This document shows, in pieces, positions 22,937-31,348 of a stretch of DNA of 64,000 bases. Source of the stretch: Paracoccus everestensis (GTDB lineage Bacteria; Pseudomonadota; Alphaproteobacteria; Rhodobacterales; Rhodobacteraceae). Each line of letters starts with the position of its first letter. The stretch's first letter is position 1. Under the pieces are notes generated by a model, which ran no database searches, was not told the origin of the DNA, and saw only the letters and a list, made by a program, of their open reading frames with translations. The position numbers were made by a program, and so were the translations under genes. The stretch spans positions 1,288,501 to 1,352,500 of the forward strand of contig NZ_CP090836.1 in the NCBI RefSeq assembly GCF_021491915.1. Direction: 5' to 3'.

Positions 22937-24480
22937 GCAGCTGCCCTTTCACTGGAAACGTAATCCTCGACGGCTGCCACCTGTTCGGGGGTCAGCCGCA
23001 GCCCCAGCTTGGACCGCCGCCACAGCACCCCTTCGGCGTCGCGCGCCCATTCCCGGGCGATCATCCACCGCAGTTCGGATTCGGTCAATGTGGCGCCAAA
23101 GTCGCGGCCCAGGTCGGCGGCGGTGCGGGCGCCGTCCAGAACCTTCGCGGCTTCGGTCCCATAGGCGCGCACCAGGCGGTTGGCCCAGGCTGTAGTCAGA
23201 AAGGGATGATCCCGCATCAGGGCCAGGGCCAGGGCCGGCGCTCCGTCCACCGGAAAGTCGCCGCCGGGCAGGGGGACGCCGGCGGTCCAGGCCGCGCCCA
23301 TGCCGTGCAGATGAGGGGCAAGCTTTGCCATCGCAGCCTCGGCCAGGCGGCGATAGGTGGTGATCTTGCCGCCAAAGACGTGCAGGCAAGGCGGGCCGCC
23401 CGCATCCAGCGACAGCACATAATCGCGTGTCGCCGCCGTGGCCGATGACGCGCCATCGTCGTAAAGCGGCCGGACGCCCGAATAGGTCCAGACCACATCC
23501 GCAGCCGTCACCGGCTGCCGGAAATAGCTGGACACGAAGCGGCACAGATAATCGACTTCGTCCGGTGTGCAGACGGCCTGGCCGGGCGGGCCGTCATGGT
23601 CCACATCCGTGGTGCCGATCAGGGTGAAGTCGCCCTCGTAAGGGATGGCAAAGACGATCCGCCCGTCCTGGCCTTGCAGGAAATAGGCCTTGCCATGATC
23701 GAACAGCTGCCGCGTGACGATATGGCTGCCCCGCACCAGCCGCACCCCCTCGGTCGAGGGCAGATGGGCCACGTCGCGGATGACCTGCCCGGCCCAAGGG
23801 CCGGACGCGTTCACCAGCACCCGCGCCCTGAAGGCGCGACCGTCCGCCAGCCGAACGGACCAGCCGTCGCCGTCGCGCCGTGCATCCGTGACCTTGGCGC
23901 CGACGATGATGTCAGCCCCGCGCGCTGCCGCATCCCGCGCGTTCAGCACGACCAGACGCGCGTCATCCACCCAGGCGTCGGAATATTCATAGGCCCGCGT
24001 CAGCCGATCCTGCAGCAGTTTGCCTTCCGGCGCCTGGCGGAGATCCAGCGTCGAGGTGCCGGGCAGGATTTCCCGCGCGCCCAAGGTGTCATAAAGGAAC
24101 AGCCCCGCGCGGATCACCAGATTAGGCCGGTGACCACGCGCCCAAGGCATCAGCACCGACAGGAGGCGCGACACCGGCGTCTTTCCCGCAAAGCGCATCC
24201 TGGGATCCAGCGGCAGGACAAAGCGCATCGGCCAGGAGATATGGGGCATCGCGCGCAACAGCACCTCGCGCTCGCGCAGCGATTCCCGCACCAGGCGCAG
24301 TTCCATGAATTCCAGGTAACGCAGCCCGCCGTGAAACAGCTTGGTCGATGCGCTGCTGGTCGCCCCGGCAAGGTCGCTCTGTTCCGCCAGCCGGACGGAA
24401 AGCCCGCGTCCGGCGGCATCCCGGGCGATCCCCGTGCCGTTGATCCCGCCGCCTATGACGAACAGATCCGTCGCCGACAT
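22933..24480 (-). CDS. glpD: FAD-dependent glycerol-3-phosphate dehydrogenase
   Basis: GlpD oxidises glycerol 3-phosphate to dihydroxyacetone phosphate at the inner membrane. The 515-aa protein starts with the FAD motif DLFVIGGGINGTGIARDAAG, followed by GATSSASTKLFHGGLRYLE, both diagnostic. It is first in the operon, next to the operator and divergent glpR. The product of glycerol kinase is its substrate, but no glpK is in the window. Confidence 0.96.
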   Translation of the reverse strand: MSATDLFVIGGGINGTGIARDAAGRGLSVRLAEQSDLAGATSSASTKLFHGGLRYLEFMELRLVRESLREREVLLRAMPHISWPMRFVLPLDPRMRFAGKTPVSRLLSVLMPWARGHRPNLVIRAGLFLYDTLGAREILPGTSTLDLRQAPEGKLLQDRLTRAYEYSDAWVDDARLVVLNARDAAARGADIIVGAKVTDARRDGDGWSVRLADGRAFRARVLVNASGPWAGQVIRDVAHLPSTEGVRLVRGSHIVTRQLFDHGKAYFLQGQDGRIVFAIPYEGDFTLIGTTDVDHDGPPGQAVCTPDEVDYLCRFVSSYFRQPVTAADVVWTYSGVRPLYDDGASSATAATRDYVLSLDAGGPPCLHVFGGKITTYRRLAEAAMAKLAPHLHGMGAAWTAGVPLPGGDFPVDGAPALALALMRDHPFLTTAWANRLVRAYGTEAAKVLDGARTAADLGRDFGATLTESELRWMIAREWARDAEGVLWRRSKLGLRLTPEQVAAVEDYVSSERAAA

Positions 24481-24507
24481 CGACCGCTCCCTCTCTTCGC
24501 AGGCAAG

Positions 24508-24548
24508 TCGAACATCCGCGCACGGATTCTGTCAACACGGATGTTCGA
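24508..24548. promoter_or_regulatory. GlpR-type operator between glpD and glpR
   Basis: TCGAACATCCG (24508-24518) and CGGATGTTCGA (24538-24548) form a perfect 11-bp inverted repeat 19 bp apart. The half-site ATGTTCGAT matches the E. coli GlpR operator core, and TTTCGCTCAC-TTTC repeats follow to about 24570. The site lies 28 bp from the glpD start and before glpR, so GlpR probably represses the glp operon and itself, with glycerol 3-phosphate as inducer. Confidence 0.7.
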
Positions 24549-24624
24549 TTTCGCTCACTTTCTTTCGCTTGACAGGCGAACGCAGCGGGGTCTTCTGGAG
24601 GCACGGCGCAGAAGAGGCGGGCAT

Positions 24625-25389
24625 ATGAACATCAGGCAGATGCAGATCCTGGAACTCGTGCGGGCATCGGGCCGGGCCAGCGTCGAGGACTTGTCAGCGC
24701 GCCTTGAGGTGACGCCCCAGACGATCCGCCGCGACCTGGGGGAACTGGCGGACCAGGGCGTCCTGGACCGTGTCCATGGCGGTGCGATCCTGCGCAGCGG
24801 TGCCAGCAACATCGCCTATGAAGAACGCCGCCGAATGAATGAGGACGCCAAGGCGGCCATCGGCCGCGCCTGCGCCGCCCAGATCCCCGACAACAGTTCG
24901 GTGATCCTCAACATCGGCACCACGACCGAGGCGGTGGCACGCGCCCTGCTGCGGCATCGCAACCTGACGGTCGTGACCAACAACATGAACGTGGCCAATA
25001 TCCTGGCCGCCAACGAAAGCTGCGAGGTGCTGGTCGCGGGCGGATTGCTGCGCCGGTCCGACGGGGGGCTGGTGGGCGATCTGACCCGCGAGTTCATGGC
25101 GAACTTCAAGACTGACTATGCCATCATCGGCTGCTCCGCCCTGGACGAGGACGGCGACATCCTGGACTTTGACCTGGCCGAGGTTCGCGTCAGCCGCGCC
25201 ATCCTGCGCCAGGCGCGCGAACGCTGGCTGGTGACGGATTCGGCCAAGCTGGCGCAAAAGGCCCCCATCCGGGTTGTGTCATTGGCCGAGCTTGACACGA
25301 TCTTCATCGACAGCCCGATCCCGGAACCATTGCGTCGAGTCTGCGACCAGGGCGGAACGCGCGTGGTGGTGGCCTCCGAGGAGGCTTGA
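24625..25389 (+). CDS. glpR: DeoR-family glycerol-3-phosphate regulon repressor
   Basis: The 254-aa product begins MNIRQMQILELVRASGRASV with a DeoR winged-helix domain (LEVTPQTIRRDLGELADQG; residues 5-57) and a DeoR sugar-phosphate-sensing domain (INIGTTTEAVARAL-like, then TNNMNVANIL). An in-frame ATG at 24541 would add 28 residues but lies inside the operator palindrome, so ATG 24625 is preferred. It is divergent from glpD. An IS66 element begins 21 bp after its stop, so any native terminator has been displaced. Confidence 0.9.
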   Translation: MNIRQMQILELVRASGRASVEDLSARLEVTPQTIRRDLGELADQGVLDRVHGGAILRSGASNIAYEERRRMNEDAKAAIGRACAAQIPDNSSVILNIGTTTEAVARALLRHRNLTVVTNNMNVANILAANESCEVLVAGGLLRRSDGGLVGDLTREFMANFKTDYAIIGCSALDEDGDILDFDLAEVRVSRAILRQARERWLVTDSAKLAQKAPIRVVSLAELDTIFIDSPIPEPLRRVCDQGGTRVVVASEEA

Positions 25390-25502
25390 GCCGGCGCCGT
25401 CGATCGTCGGTAACCACCCGGTTTGCACCGCGGCCATTTTTCATTGACAAGTGTTGATGATGTTGTGTCTCGCGCTACGGCTCTCCGTGGTAGGCTCAGT
25501 CC

Positions 25503-25736
25503 ATGGAGATTGATCGGGACAAGATCGACGAGGCTGTTCTGGCGCTGCTGTGGTTGACGCTGCATGACGAGCGGCGCGCGTGGAAAGGCTTTGACTGGGA
25601 CGTCCTGGAGCGGTTGCATGCCAGGGGCCTGATCGCCGATCCGGTCAACAAGGCAAAGTCGGTTGTCCTGACCGATGAGGGCCTGCGGCAGTCCGAAGAA
25701 CTCTTCCGGGCGCTGTTTACGCGGCCTCGGTCTTGA
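25503..25736 (+). CDS. DUF6429-type protein carried by IS66 (copy 1)
   Basis: The 77-aa product starts MEIDRDKIDEAVLALLWLTL and looks like a small winged-helix fold (LERLHARGLIADPVNKAKSV). Such genes travel inside IS66 elements. It is antisense to and overlaps the 3' end of tnpC by 20 bp. It differs from copy 2 by Glu to Val at residue 23. Function is unknown. Confidence 0.7.
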   Translation: MEIDRDKIDEAVLALLWLTLHDERRAWKGFDWDVLERLHARGLIADPVNKAKSVVLTDEGLRQSEELFRALFTRPRS

Positions 25737-27360
25737 CTGTGCCCATTGGCGTCCAGTTCCAGGGCAGCAATTCGCCGAGACGGGTGTTCATGTGATCGTG
25801 GATGCGGTCCAGGACATCGGCAAGATAGGCCTGCGGATCGAGCCCGTTCATCTTTGCCGTTTCAATAACGGTCAGGGCGCGAGCAAGCGTTTCGCCGCCC
25901 GCGTCCGAGCCCGCGAATAGCCAGTTCCGTCTGCCGACACCAATTGGCCTCAGGGCACGCTCGGCCGCATTGTTGTCGATGGCCACGCGCCCGTCCTCGA
26001 GGAACAGCGTGAGGGCAGACCAGCGGCTCAGCCCATAGCGGAAGGCCTTGGCCAGATCGCTTTTTCCGGGGATGCGCGTCAGCTGCTTTTCGGCCCAGTC
26101 CCGGAAGGCGTCGACCTTCGGCCTGGTATCCTTCTGTCGCAGGGCCAGCCGCAACTCGGCGGGCTTGCCGCTGGTGGCGCGCTCGATGTCGTAGAACTTG
26201 CCGATCCGGTCGAGTGCCTCACACGCGATTTCGGATTTTGTCGCAGCCCAGACATCATGGAAGTCACGGCGCAGATGTGCCCAGCAGGCGGCCTCGCGGA
26301 ACTGGCTCTTGCCCTCCAGATCGGTGGCATAAAGCTTGGCATAGCCCTTGTAGCCATCGGCTTGAAGAATGCCGCCGGCCTGGCCCAGATGGCCGAGGAC
26401 ATGGTTTTCCTTCCAGTCCGGGGCGAACTGATAGACCGCGCCGGGCGGGGCCTTGCCTGCCCAAGGGCGCTGATCGCGAACATAAGCCCAGATCCGGCCC
26501 TTCCTGACGCCCTTGCCGAGCCCTTTGTCGCTCTTGCTGCGATCAAGCACGCGGATGGGCGTGTCATCGGCATGGAGCAGATCGCTGGCCATGATCTCGG
26601 CCTCGATCTTTTCGATCAGCGGCGCCAGAGCTTTCATCGCCCCGCCGCACCAGTCCACAAGCGTCGTATCGGAGATATCGGCGCCCATCCGGGCAAAGAT
26701 CTCGTTCTGCCTGTAGAGCGGCACATGATCGTCGAACTTCGAGACCAGGACATAGGCGAGCAGGTTCGGTCCCGCCATGCTCCGCGGGATCGGCCGGCTG
26801 GGTGCCGGGGCCTGGACGATCTTCTCACAGCGTCGGCAGGACTTCTTGATGCGCGCGATCTCGATAACCTTCAACTGCGCGGCGATCATGTCGATCAATT
26901 CGCTGACATCCTCACCGATCACCCGCAGATCGCCGCCGCAATCGGGGCAATTCTTGCCAGGGTCATATTCGCGACGTTCGCGCGGCGTGTCCTTCGAGAC
27001 TTTCGGGCGGCGGCGGTTGGTTTCCTGAGGTTCAGCCGGCTCCGGAGCCTGTGCTTCCGTGTCGGGCCCCTTCTCGGCAGCGGGCGACGGGTCATTCGCC
27101 TCGGCCAGGGCCAGCTGCAGGTCTTCCAGCGCCAGCTCCAGTTGCTCGATCTCGCGTTCGATCTTTTCCGAACTGGCTCCGAACTTCTGCTTCTGCAATT
27201 TGGCAATCCGAACGCGCAGCGCCTGAACCAGCAGATCATGCGCGCGCAAGCTGGCCGACATCTTCTGATTTTCTGCCTGCAACGCAGCAATGATCGCCTT
27301 CAAGGCGGCAGGATCATTGGGCAGTGGCGTGGTCGTTCCGGACATGGCGATGGATACCAT
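25717..27360 (-). CDS. tnpC: IS66 transposase TnpC (copy 1)
   Basis: The 547-aa DDE transposase starts MVSIAMSGTTTPLPND and has an N-terminal leucine-zipper-like segment, a zinc-finger region (CPDCGGDLRVIGE, later CRRCEK), the DDE core (LLHADDTPIRVLD, CWAHLRRDFHDV) and the C-terminal IS66 domain (DNNAAERALRPIGVGRRNW). A better-spaced alternative start is the ATG at 27345. It is intact. Three silent differences from copy 2 lie near its 3' end (about 25860). Confidence 0.93.
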   Translation of the reverse strand: MVSIAMSGTTTPLPNDPAALKAIIAALQAENQKMSASLRAHDLLVQALRVRIAKLQKQKFGASSEKIEREIEQLELALEDLQLALAEANDPSPAAEKGPDTEAQAPEPAEPQETNRRRPKVSKDTPRERREYDPGKNCPDCGGDLRVIGEDVSELIDMIAAQLKVIEIARIKKSCRRCEKIVQAPAPSRPIPRSMAGPNLLAYVLVSKFDDHVPLYRQNEIFARMGADISDTTLVDWCGGAMKALAPLIEKIEAEIMASDLLHADDTPIRVLDRSKSDKGLGKGVRKGRIWAYVRDQRPWAGKAPPGAVYQFAPDWKENHVLGHLGQAGGILQADGYKGYAKLYATDLEGKSQFREAACWAHLRRDFHDVWAATKSEIACEALDRIGKFYDIERATSGKPAELRLALRQKDTRPKVDAFRDWAEKQLTRIPGKSDLAKAFRYGLSRWSALTLFLEDGRVAIDNNAAERALRPIGVGRRNWLFAGSDAGGETLARALTVIETAKMNGLDPQAYLADVLDRIHDHMNTRLGELLPWNWTPMGTVKTEAA

Positions 27361-27407
27361 ATCCTCCTGTCGAACGCTACAAAAAGACGCAATTACAAAA
27401 GGATAAA

Positions 27408-27755
27408 TCAGCCGACCCGGGCCGGTGGCGCCCCCCAATCCGGCCGCCTCCAGTCAATTCCCTCCCACAACATGGCCAGCTGCGCCGATGTCAGACGCGC
27501 AGTCCCGTCCTTGCCGCTTGGCCAGGGAAAGCGCCCGCGTTCCAGCACCTTGTAGTAAAGGCAGAAGCCTTGGCCGTCCCAATACAAGAGCTTCAATCTG
27601 TCGCCACGCCGACCGCGGAACGCAAACACCGCCCCGCCTGCCGGCTTCTGGCGCAACTGATCCTGCGCCAGGGCCGCCAAACCCTCAATGCCCTTGCGCA
27701 TGTCGGTCACCCCGCAGGCCAGATAAACCCGGACACCGGTGCCGGGCCCGATCAT
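27408..27755 (-). CDS. tnpB: IS66 accessory protein TnpB (copy 1)
   Basis: The 115-aa protein, starting MIGPGTGVRVYLACGVTDMR, is the Orf2 of IS66 elements and is required for transposition by an unknown mechanism. It contains the family motif VFAFRGRRGDRLKLLYWDG. It overlaps tnpA by 4 bp. Intact here, in contrast to the interrupted copy 2. Confidence 0.93.
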   Translation of the reverse strand: MIGPGTGVRVYLACGVTDMRKGIEGLAALAQDQLRQKPAGGAVFAFRGRRGDRLKLLYWDGQGFCLYYKVLERGRFPWPSGKDGTARLTSAQLAMLWEGIDWRRPDWGAPPARVG

Positions 27756-28135
27756 GCCGCCTCCAGCACCCGGATCAACCGCGTCAGCGTGGTCGTGTCC
27801 AGCATCGTGTCGAAGCGCAGGCACCGGCCATTGGCCAGCTGAAGCTCAATCAGGGCGGGGCGCTGCGGCGCTTGATCTTCAGCCGATGGATGCGCCGCCA
27901 ACGCCGCCGGCGCGCTCAATTCCACCGGCAGGAACAGGGCCTCCGGAAGCGGGGAAAGCAGCCCCTTCTTCTTCAGCTCATGCCGCCAGGCATAAAGCTG
28001 CTGTCGGGTCACCTCGTGGCGCTGCGCCACTTGCGTCACCGTCGCGCCCGCCACCCCGATTGACAGCACGATCCCGAGCTTCTCCTCGTCGCTCCAGCGA
28101 CGCCGCCGTTCCAGACCCAGAATGTCACCACGCAT
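27752..28135 (-). CDS. tnpA: IS66 accessory protein TnpA (copy 1)
   Basis: The 127-aa product, starting MRGDILGLERRRRWSDEEKL, has a helix-turn-helix (ATVTQVAQRHEVTRQQLYAW) of the IS66 Orf1 type that probably binds the element's ends. It is the promoter-proximal gene of the tnpABC set. An identical protein is encoded by copy 2 at 36682. Confidence 0.93.
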   Translation of the reverse strand: MRGDILGLERRRRWSDEEKLGIVLSIGVAGATVTQVAQRHEVTRQQLYAWRHELKKKGLLSPLPEALFLPVELSAPAALAAHPSAEDQAPQRPALIELQLANGRCLRFDTMLDTTTLTRLIRVLEAA

Positions 28136-28234
28136 CGAAAGCCCCGCATAAGACACGTCGTTAACGACGTCGCTATGCACGTGTCTTAGCCGATCACCCC
28201 ACGCTCAGGCAGGCGGTGGAAATCGGGTGGTTAC

Positions 28235-28761
28235 TGTTTCTCAAAGTGCTTGACCGGATTTTCCTCAATCCAACCGTCGTTCCTCATCGCCGTCATCAGC
28301 TGGCCGAATGCCGTCAGGTCGCGGTTGATCGTGGAAATCGTCACACCGTCGGAGCGACGCCGGGACACAAATTCCGAGACGGTTGCGACCTTAATTTCGG
28401 CTGCCATAACGGTTCTGACATCATGGCCGAGATCTTCGCAGATTTCTTCAATCACTCGGAGGATTTGACGCAGGCTGGTCCGATAGCGCTTCCGGGTTTG
28501 TGCGCCCCAGCCGGAACTCTCTTGGTCTAAGACCTCGTAAAACTTTAACAGGCCGGTAGAGAAGGTCCAATCCAACTCCCCGGCCTCCGCGAGCCCCCTG
28601 AGCTCCGTTATGCGGCCTTTGGCCTTTTTCGCCGCGACGCTTTGAGAAGTCGTTCGAAGCGACTCTCGGTGCAAGACGCCGTTGATCTTAATACGGAGCC
28701 AGTAAAACTTGCTGTTGGTCGGTTTGAAGATGTTCTTGAGGTTTCTTGCGTTGGTTGACAT
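28235..28761 (-). pseudogene. Tyrosine integrase, 5' fragment (split by IS66)
   Basis: This reads MSTNARNLKNIFKPTNSKFY through an Arm/SAM-like DNA-binding region (TINRDLTAFGQLMTAMRNDG) and ends ENPVKHFEKQ exactly at the IS66 end. The last 8 bases on the coding strand are GAGAAACA. The catalytic half, starting with the same GAGAAACA, is at 41070 in the opposite orientation. Counting the duplication once, the pieces sum to 1098 bp, an in-frame 365-aa integrase. Start ATG 28759-28761 is preferred over the one 24 bp upstream. Confidence 0.87.
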
Positions 28762-29000
28762 TTGCTGCCCCCATCTATCCATAGAAGGGCCAAGTCGTGA
28801 TCGAACGTCCAAAGACCGCCGTGTTTGGCAGCACCTGGGATACGGTCCTTCGCAGCGTGCTGTGTGATTGTCCGGTGTGACAAACCACTCAGCTTTGCGA
28901 CGGTCGACGCCTTGAGCCTTGGTTTCATCGTTTTGAGGAGATTGGCCATTTCTTCAGAAGCGGAAGTTTGGGTTTGATTAGATTTTTGGATCATCTGCAT
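28608..29000 (-). CDS. Small helix-turn-helix protein, possible excisionase
   Basis: The 130-aa frame starts MQMIQKSNQTQTSASEEMAN. Residues about 28-75 resemble AlpA/Xis-type helix-turn-helix proteins: STVAKLSGLSHRTITQH followed by RIPGAAKHGGLWTFD, the typical wing. It lies just upstream of the integrase on the same strand, the usual place for an excisionase. Its last 50 codons overlap the integrase start in another frame, so the true C-terminus is uncertain. The IS21 end at 29042 has replaced its upstream region. Confidence 0.5.
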   Translation of the reverse strand: MQMIQKSNQTQTSASEEMANLLKTMKPRLKASTVAKLSGLSHRTITQHAAKDRIPGAAKHGGLWTFDHDLALLWIDGGSKCQPTQETSRTSSNRPTASFTGSVLRSTASCTESRFERLLKASRRKRPKAA

Positions 29001-29154
29001 TTTTTCCAACACTTGTTGTTCGCGTCGAAAAAATGAGTTCTTGTTGATTTCCACCCAGAACTGAGCCGGATAGGCGGGTAATTTCCACTGAGAATTGAGC
29101 CATGTGAACCTTCCCCCAGAGCGGTGAGCAGCGGGGGCAACGGGAGTGATCCAC

Positions 29155-30687
29155 ATGGGACTTTTGAACATCATTCGACGGATGCATGTGCGGCAGAAGC
29201 TGTCGATACGCGAGATTGCGCGGCGCACCGGACTGTCGCGCAACACGATTGCCAAGCATCTGGCGGAGGGCACGATTGAGCCGAAGTTTGCCACGCCGGA
29301 TCGGCCGAGCAAGCTTGACCCTTTTTCCGAGAAGCTGGCTGGCTGGTTGAAGACGGAAGCCGGCAAGTCGCGCAAGCAGCGGCGGACGCTGAAGCAGATG
29401 CATGCCGATCTCGTCACGCTCGGCTTCACCGGCTCCTACAACCGGGTTGCGGCCTTTGCGCGGGACTGGCGGACAGATCGCCAGCGGGAACAGCAGACCA
29501 CAGGACGCGGCACCTTCGTTCCGCTGTCTTTCCGACCGGGAGAGGCCTTCCAGTTCGACTGGAGCGAAGACTACGGGCTTCTGGGTGACGAGCGCACCAA
29601 GCTTCAGATGGCGCATATCAAGCTGTCCCACAGCCGGGCCTTCCTGTTGCGCGCCTACCCACTGCAGACCCACGAGATGCTCTTCGATGCCCACTGGCAT
29701 GGCTTCCGTGTCTTTGGTGGCGTGCCCGAACGGGGCATCTACGATAACATGAAGACAGCGGTGGACCGTGTCGGTCGCGGCAAGGAGCGGCAGGTCAACA
29801 TCCGCTTCCTCGCGATGGCCAACCACTATGTCTTCGAGCCGGAGTTCTGCAATCCGGCGGCAGGATGGGAGAAGGGTCAGGTCGAGAAGAACGTTCAGGA
29901 CTCCCGCCATCAGGTCCTGCAGGGGATGCCGGGCTTTCCCGACCTTGCCACGATGAACGCCTGGCTGGAGCAGCGTTGCCTGGAGCTGTGGCATGAGACC
30001 CCGCATGGCACGCTGCCCGGCACGATCGCCGATGTCTGGGCTGAGGAGCGGGCCGCGCTGATGCCGTTGCCGCCGGCTTTTGACGGCTTTATCGAGTTGA
30101 GCAAGCGCGTCTCGCCCACCTGCCTGATCAGCTTCGAGCGCAATCGCTACAGCGTTCCCGCGTCCTTTGCGAACCGGCCTGTCAGTCTACGGATTTACCC
30201 GGATCGACTGGTCGTGGCGGCCGAGGGCAACCTCCTGTGCGAGCATGGCCGCGTGTTCCAGCGCAACCACCAGGTGCCGCCACGGACGATCTACGATTGG
30301 CGGCATTACCTGGCTGTTCTCCAGCGCAAGCCCGGGGCTCTCAGGAACGGAGCACCATTCGCGGAACTGCCGCCTGCCTTCCGGCAACTGCAGGACCAGA
30401 TGCTGCGCAAGCCTGGTGGTGATCGCGAGATGGTCGATATCCTTGCCCTGGTTCTTCAGCACGACGAGCAGGCCGTCCTCGCCGCCGTGGAACTGGCCCT
30501 GGCCGAGGGCGTGGCAACCAAGACCCATGTGCTGAACCTGTTGCACCGGCTGGTCGACGGCAAGGTCATCGGCGGGCCGCCCCTCGATACCCCGCAGGCT
30601 CTGGTTCTCCATCGCGAACCCAAGGCCAATGTCGAGCGCTATGACGGCCTGCGCACCCCCGTTGCAGGGGGCCATCATGCGTCATGA
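29155..30687 (+). CDS. istA: IS21 transposase IstA
   Basis: The 510-aa protein starts MGLLNIIRRMHVRQKLSIRE with a helix-turn-helix (IREIARRTGLSRNTIAKHL), followed by the DDE integrase core: FQFDWSEDYG, later GIYDNMKTAV and the glutamate in WEKGQVEKNVQ. The GTG at 29146 three codons earlier is less likely. It overlaps istB by 11 bp. The gene itself looks intact, but its partner istB is broken. Confidence 0.92.
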   Translation: MGLLNIIRRMHVRQKLSIREIARRTGLSRNTIAKHLAEGTIEPKFATPDRPSKLDPFSEKLAGWLKTEAGKSRKQRRTLKQMHADLVTLGFTGSYNRVAAFARDWRTDRQREQQTTGRGTFVPLSFRPGEAFQFDWSEDYGLLGDERTKLQMAHIKLSHSRAFLLRAYPLQTHEMLFDAHWHGFRVFGGVPERGIYDNMKTAVDRVGRGKERQVNIRFLAMANHYVFEPEFCNPAAGWEKGQVEKNVQDSRHQVLQGMPGFPDLATMNAWLEQRCLELWHETPHGTLPGTIADVWAEERAALMPLPPAFDGFIELSKRVSPTCLISFERNRYSVPASFANRPVSLRIYPDRLVVAAEGNLLCEHGRVFQRNHQVPPRTIYDWRHYLAVLQRKPGALRNGAPFAELPPAFRQLQDQMLRKPGGDREMVDILALVLQHDEQAVLAAVELALAEGVATKTHVLNLLHRLVDGKVIGGPPLDTPQALVLHREPKANVERYDGLRTPVAGGHHAS

Positions 30688-31024
30688 TCCCGCCAGCGGT
30701 GCCATCGTCATCATGCTCCGCAGCCTCAAGATGCATGGCATGGCGCAGGCCGTGACGGACCTGATCGAGCAAGGGGCACCGGCCTTTGAAGCGGCTGTGC
30801 CAATCCTGTCCCAACTGCTGAAGGCCGAGATAGCCGAGCGTGAGGTCCGATCCATCGCCTATCACATGAAGGCGGCGCGCTTCCCAGCCTACAAGGATCT
30901 CTCAGGCTTCGACTTCGCCGCCAGCGAGATCAACGAAGCCACAGTGCGCCAGCTGCACCGCTGCGAGTTCATGGACGGGGCCCAGAACGTAGTTCTGATC
31001 GGCGGTCCTGGCACAGGGAAGACT
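30677..31024 (+). pseudogene. istB: IstB, 5' part (interrupted)
   Basis: The first 116 codons of the IS21 helper ATPase, starting MRHDPASGAIVIMLRSLKMH and reaching the Walker A motif GGPGTGKT. After codon ACT (31022-31024) the IS110-family element begins. The remainder resumes in frame at 32719. The joined gene would be 264 aa, the normal IstB length. Confidence 0.9.
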
Positions 31025-31041
31025 CAGGTATCCATAGCGGG

Positions 31042-31310
31042 CCGGGTCTGATGCCACGGGGAAGACAGTGCTGATCTTGCTTCGACGAGGTGATCGCGGA
31101 TCAGATCCGGTTCCCGATATTCTGGAACCGGGTCAATGTGTCGACGCGAACCGGGCCGGTTCGGGTCGAAGACCCTGAGAGATCCGAAGATCGTCTCGTG
31201 ACCGTGAAATCATAATCCCGATCCGGCCGCGTCGACGAGGCAAGTGTAACACGATTGTGGTGTCGCTTCCCGCCGGAAGCATAGGCCACGAATGACATAC
31301 CTGACTGTGC
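31042..31310 (+). ncRNA. Candidate IS110 bridge RNA
   Basis: In the leader, CCGGGTCTGAT (31042-31052) pairs with ATCAGATCCGG (31100-31110), an 11-bp stem with one G-U pair. The 5' side of its loop, 31052-31066, matches 13 of 15 bases of the target left of the insertion (31009-31023), including GGGAAGAC. The 3' side has GTGA (31090-31093), complementary to the target's TCAC. Further on, AAGATC (31187-31192) matches the element's right end, and ATACCTGA (31297-31304) is complementary to its left end TCAGGTAT (31024-31031). Hairpins at 31107-31131, 31163-31175 and 31265-31280 lie between. Known IS110 bridge RNAs have this order of loops. The fold was made by hand; the exact ends are guesses. Confidence 0.55.
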
Positions 31311-31348
31311 TGGCGACGCGTGGTTCTTCACCAACAAGGATCCTAGCA

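Larger units (their letters stand above)
25410..28234 (-). mobile_element. IS66-family element, copy 1 (complete)
   Basis: The ends are imperfect inverted repeats beginning GTAACCACCCG (25410-25429 and 28215-28234, 18 of 20 matching). It carries tnpA, tnpB and tnpC on the minus strand and a DUF6429 gene on the plus strand. The outer flanks (GATCGTCG left, TGTTTCTC right) do not match, although IS66 normally makes an 8-bp duplication. The right flank instead matches, as reverse complement, the flank of copy 2 at 41070. The element is therefore a recombinant; see the integrase pieces. Confidence 0.92.

Noticed and set aside
24541..24624. Upstream ATG giving GlpR a 28-residue N-terminal extension
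   Set aside because: The ATG is part of the operator palindrome, and DeoR-family proteins start close to the winged helix, as from 24625.
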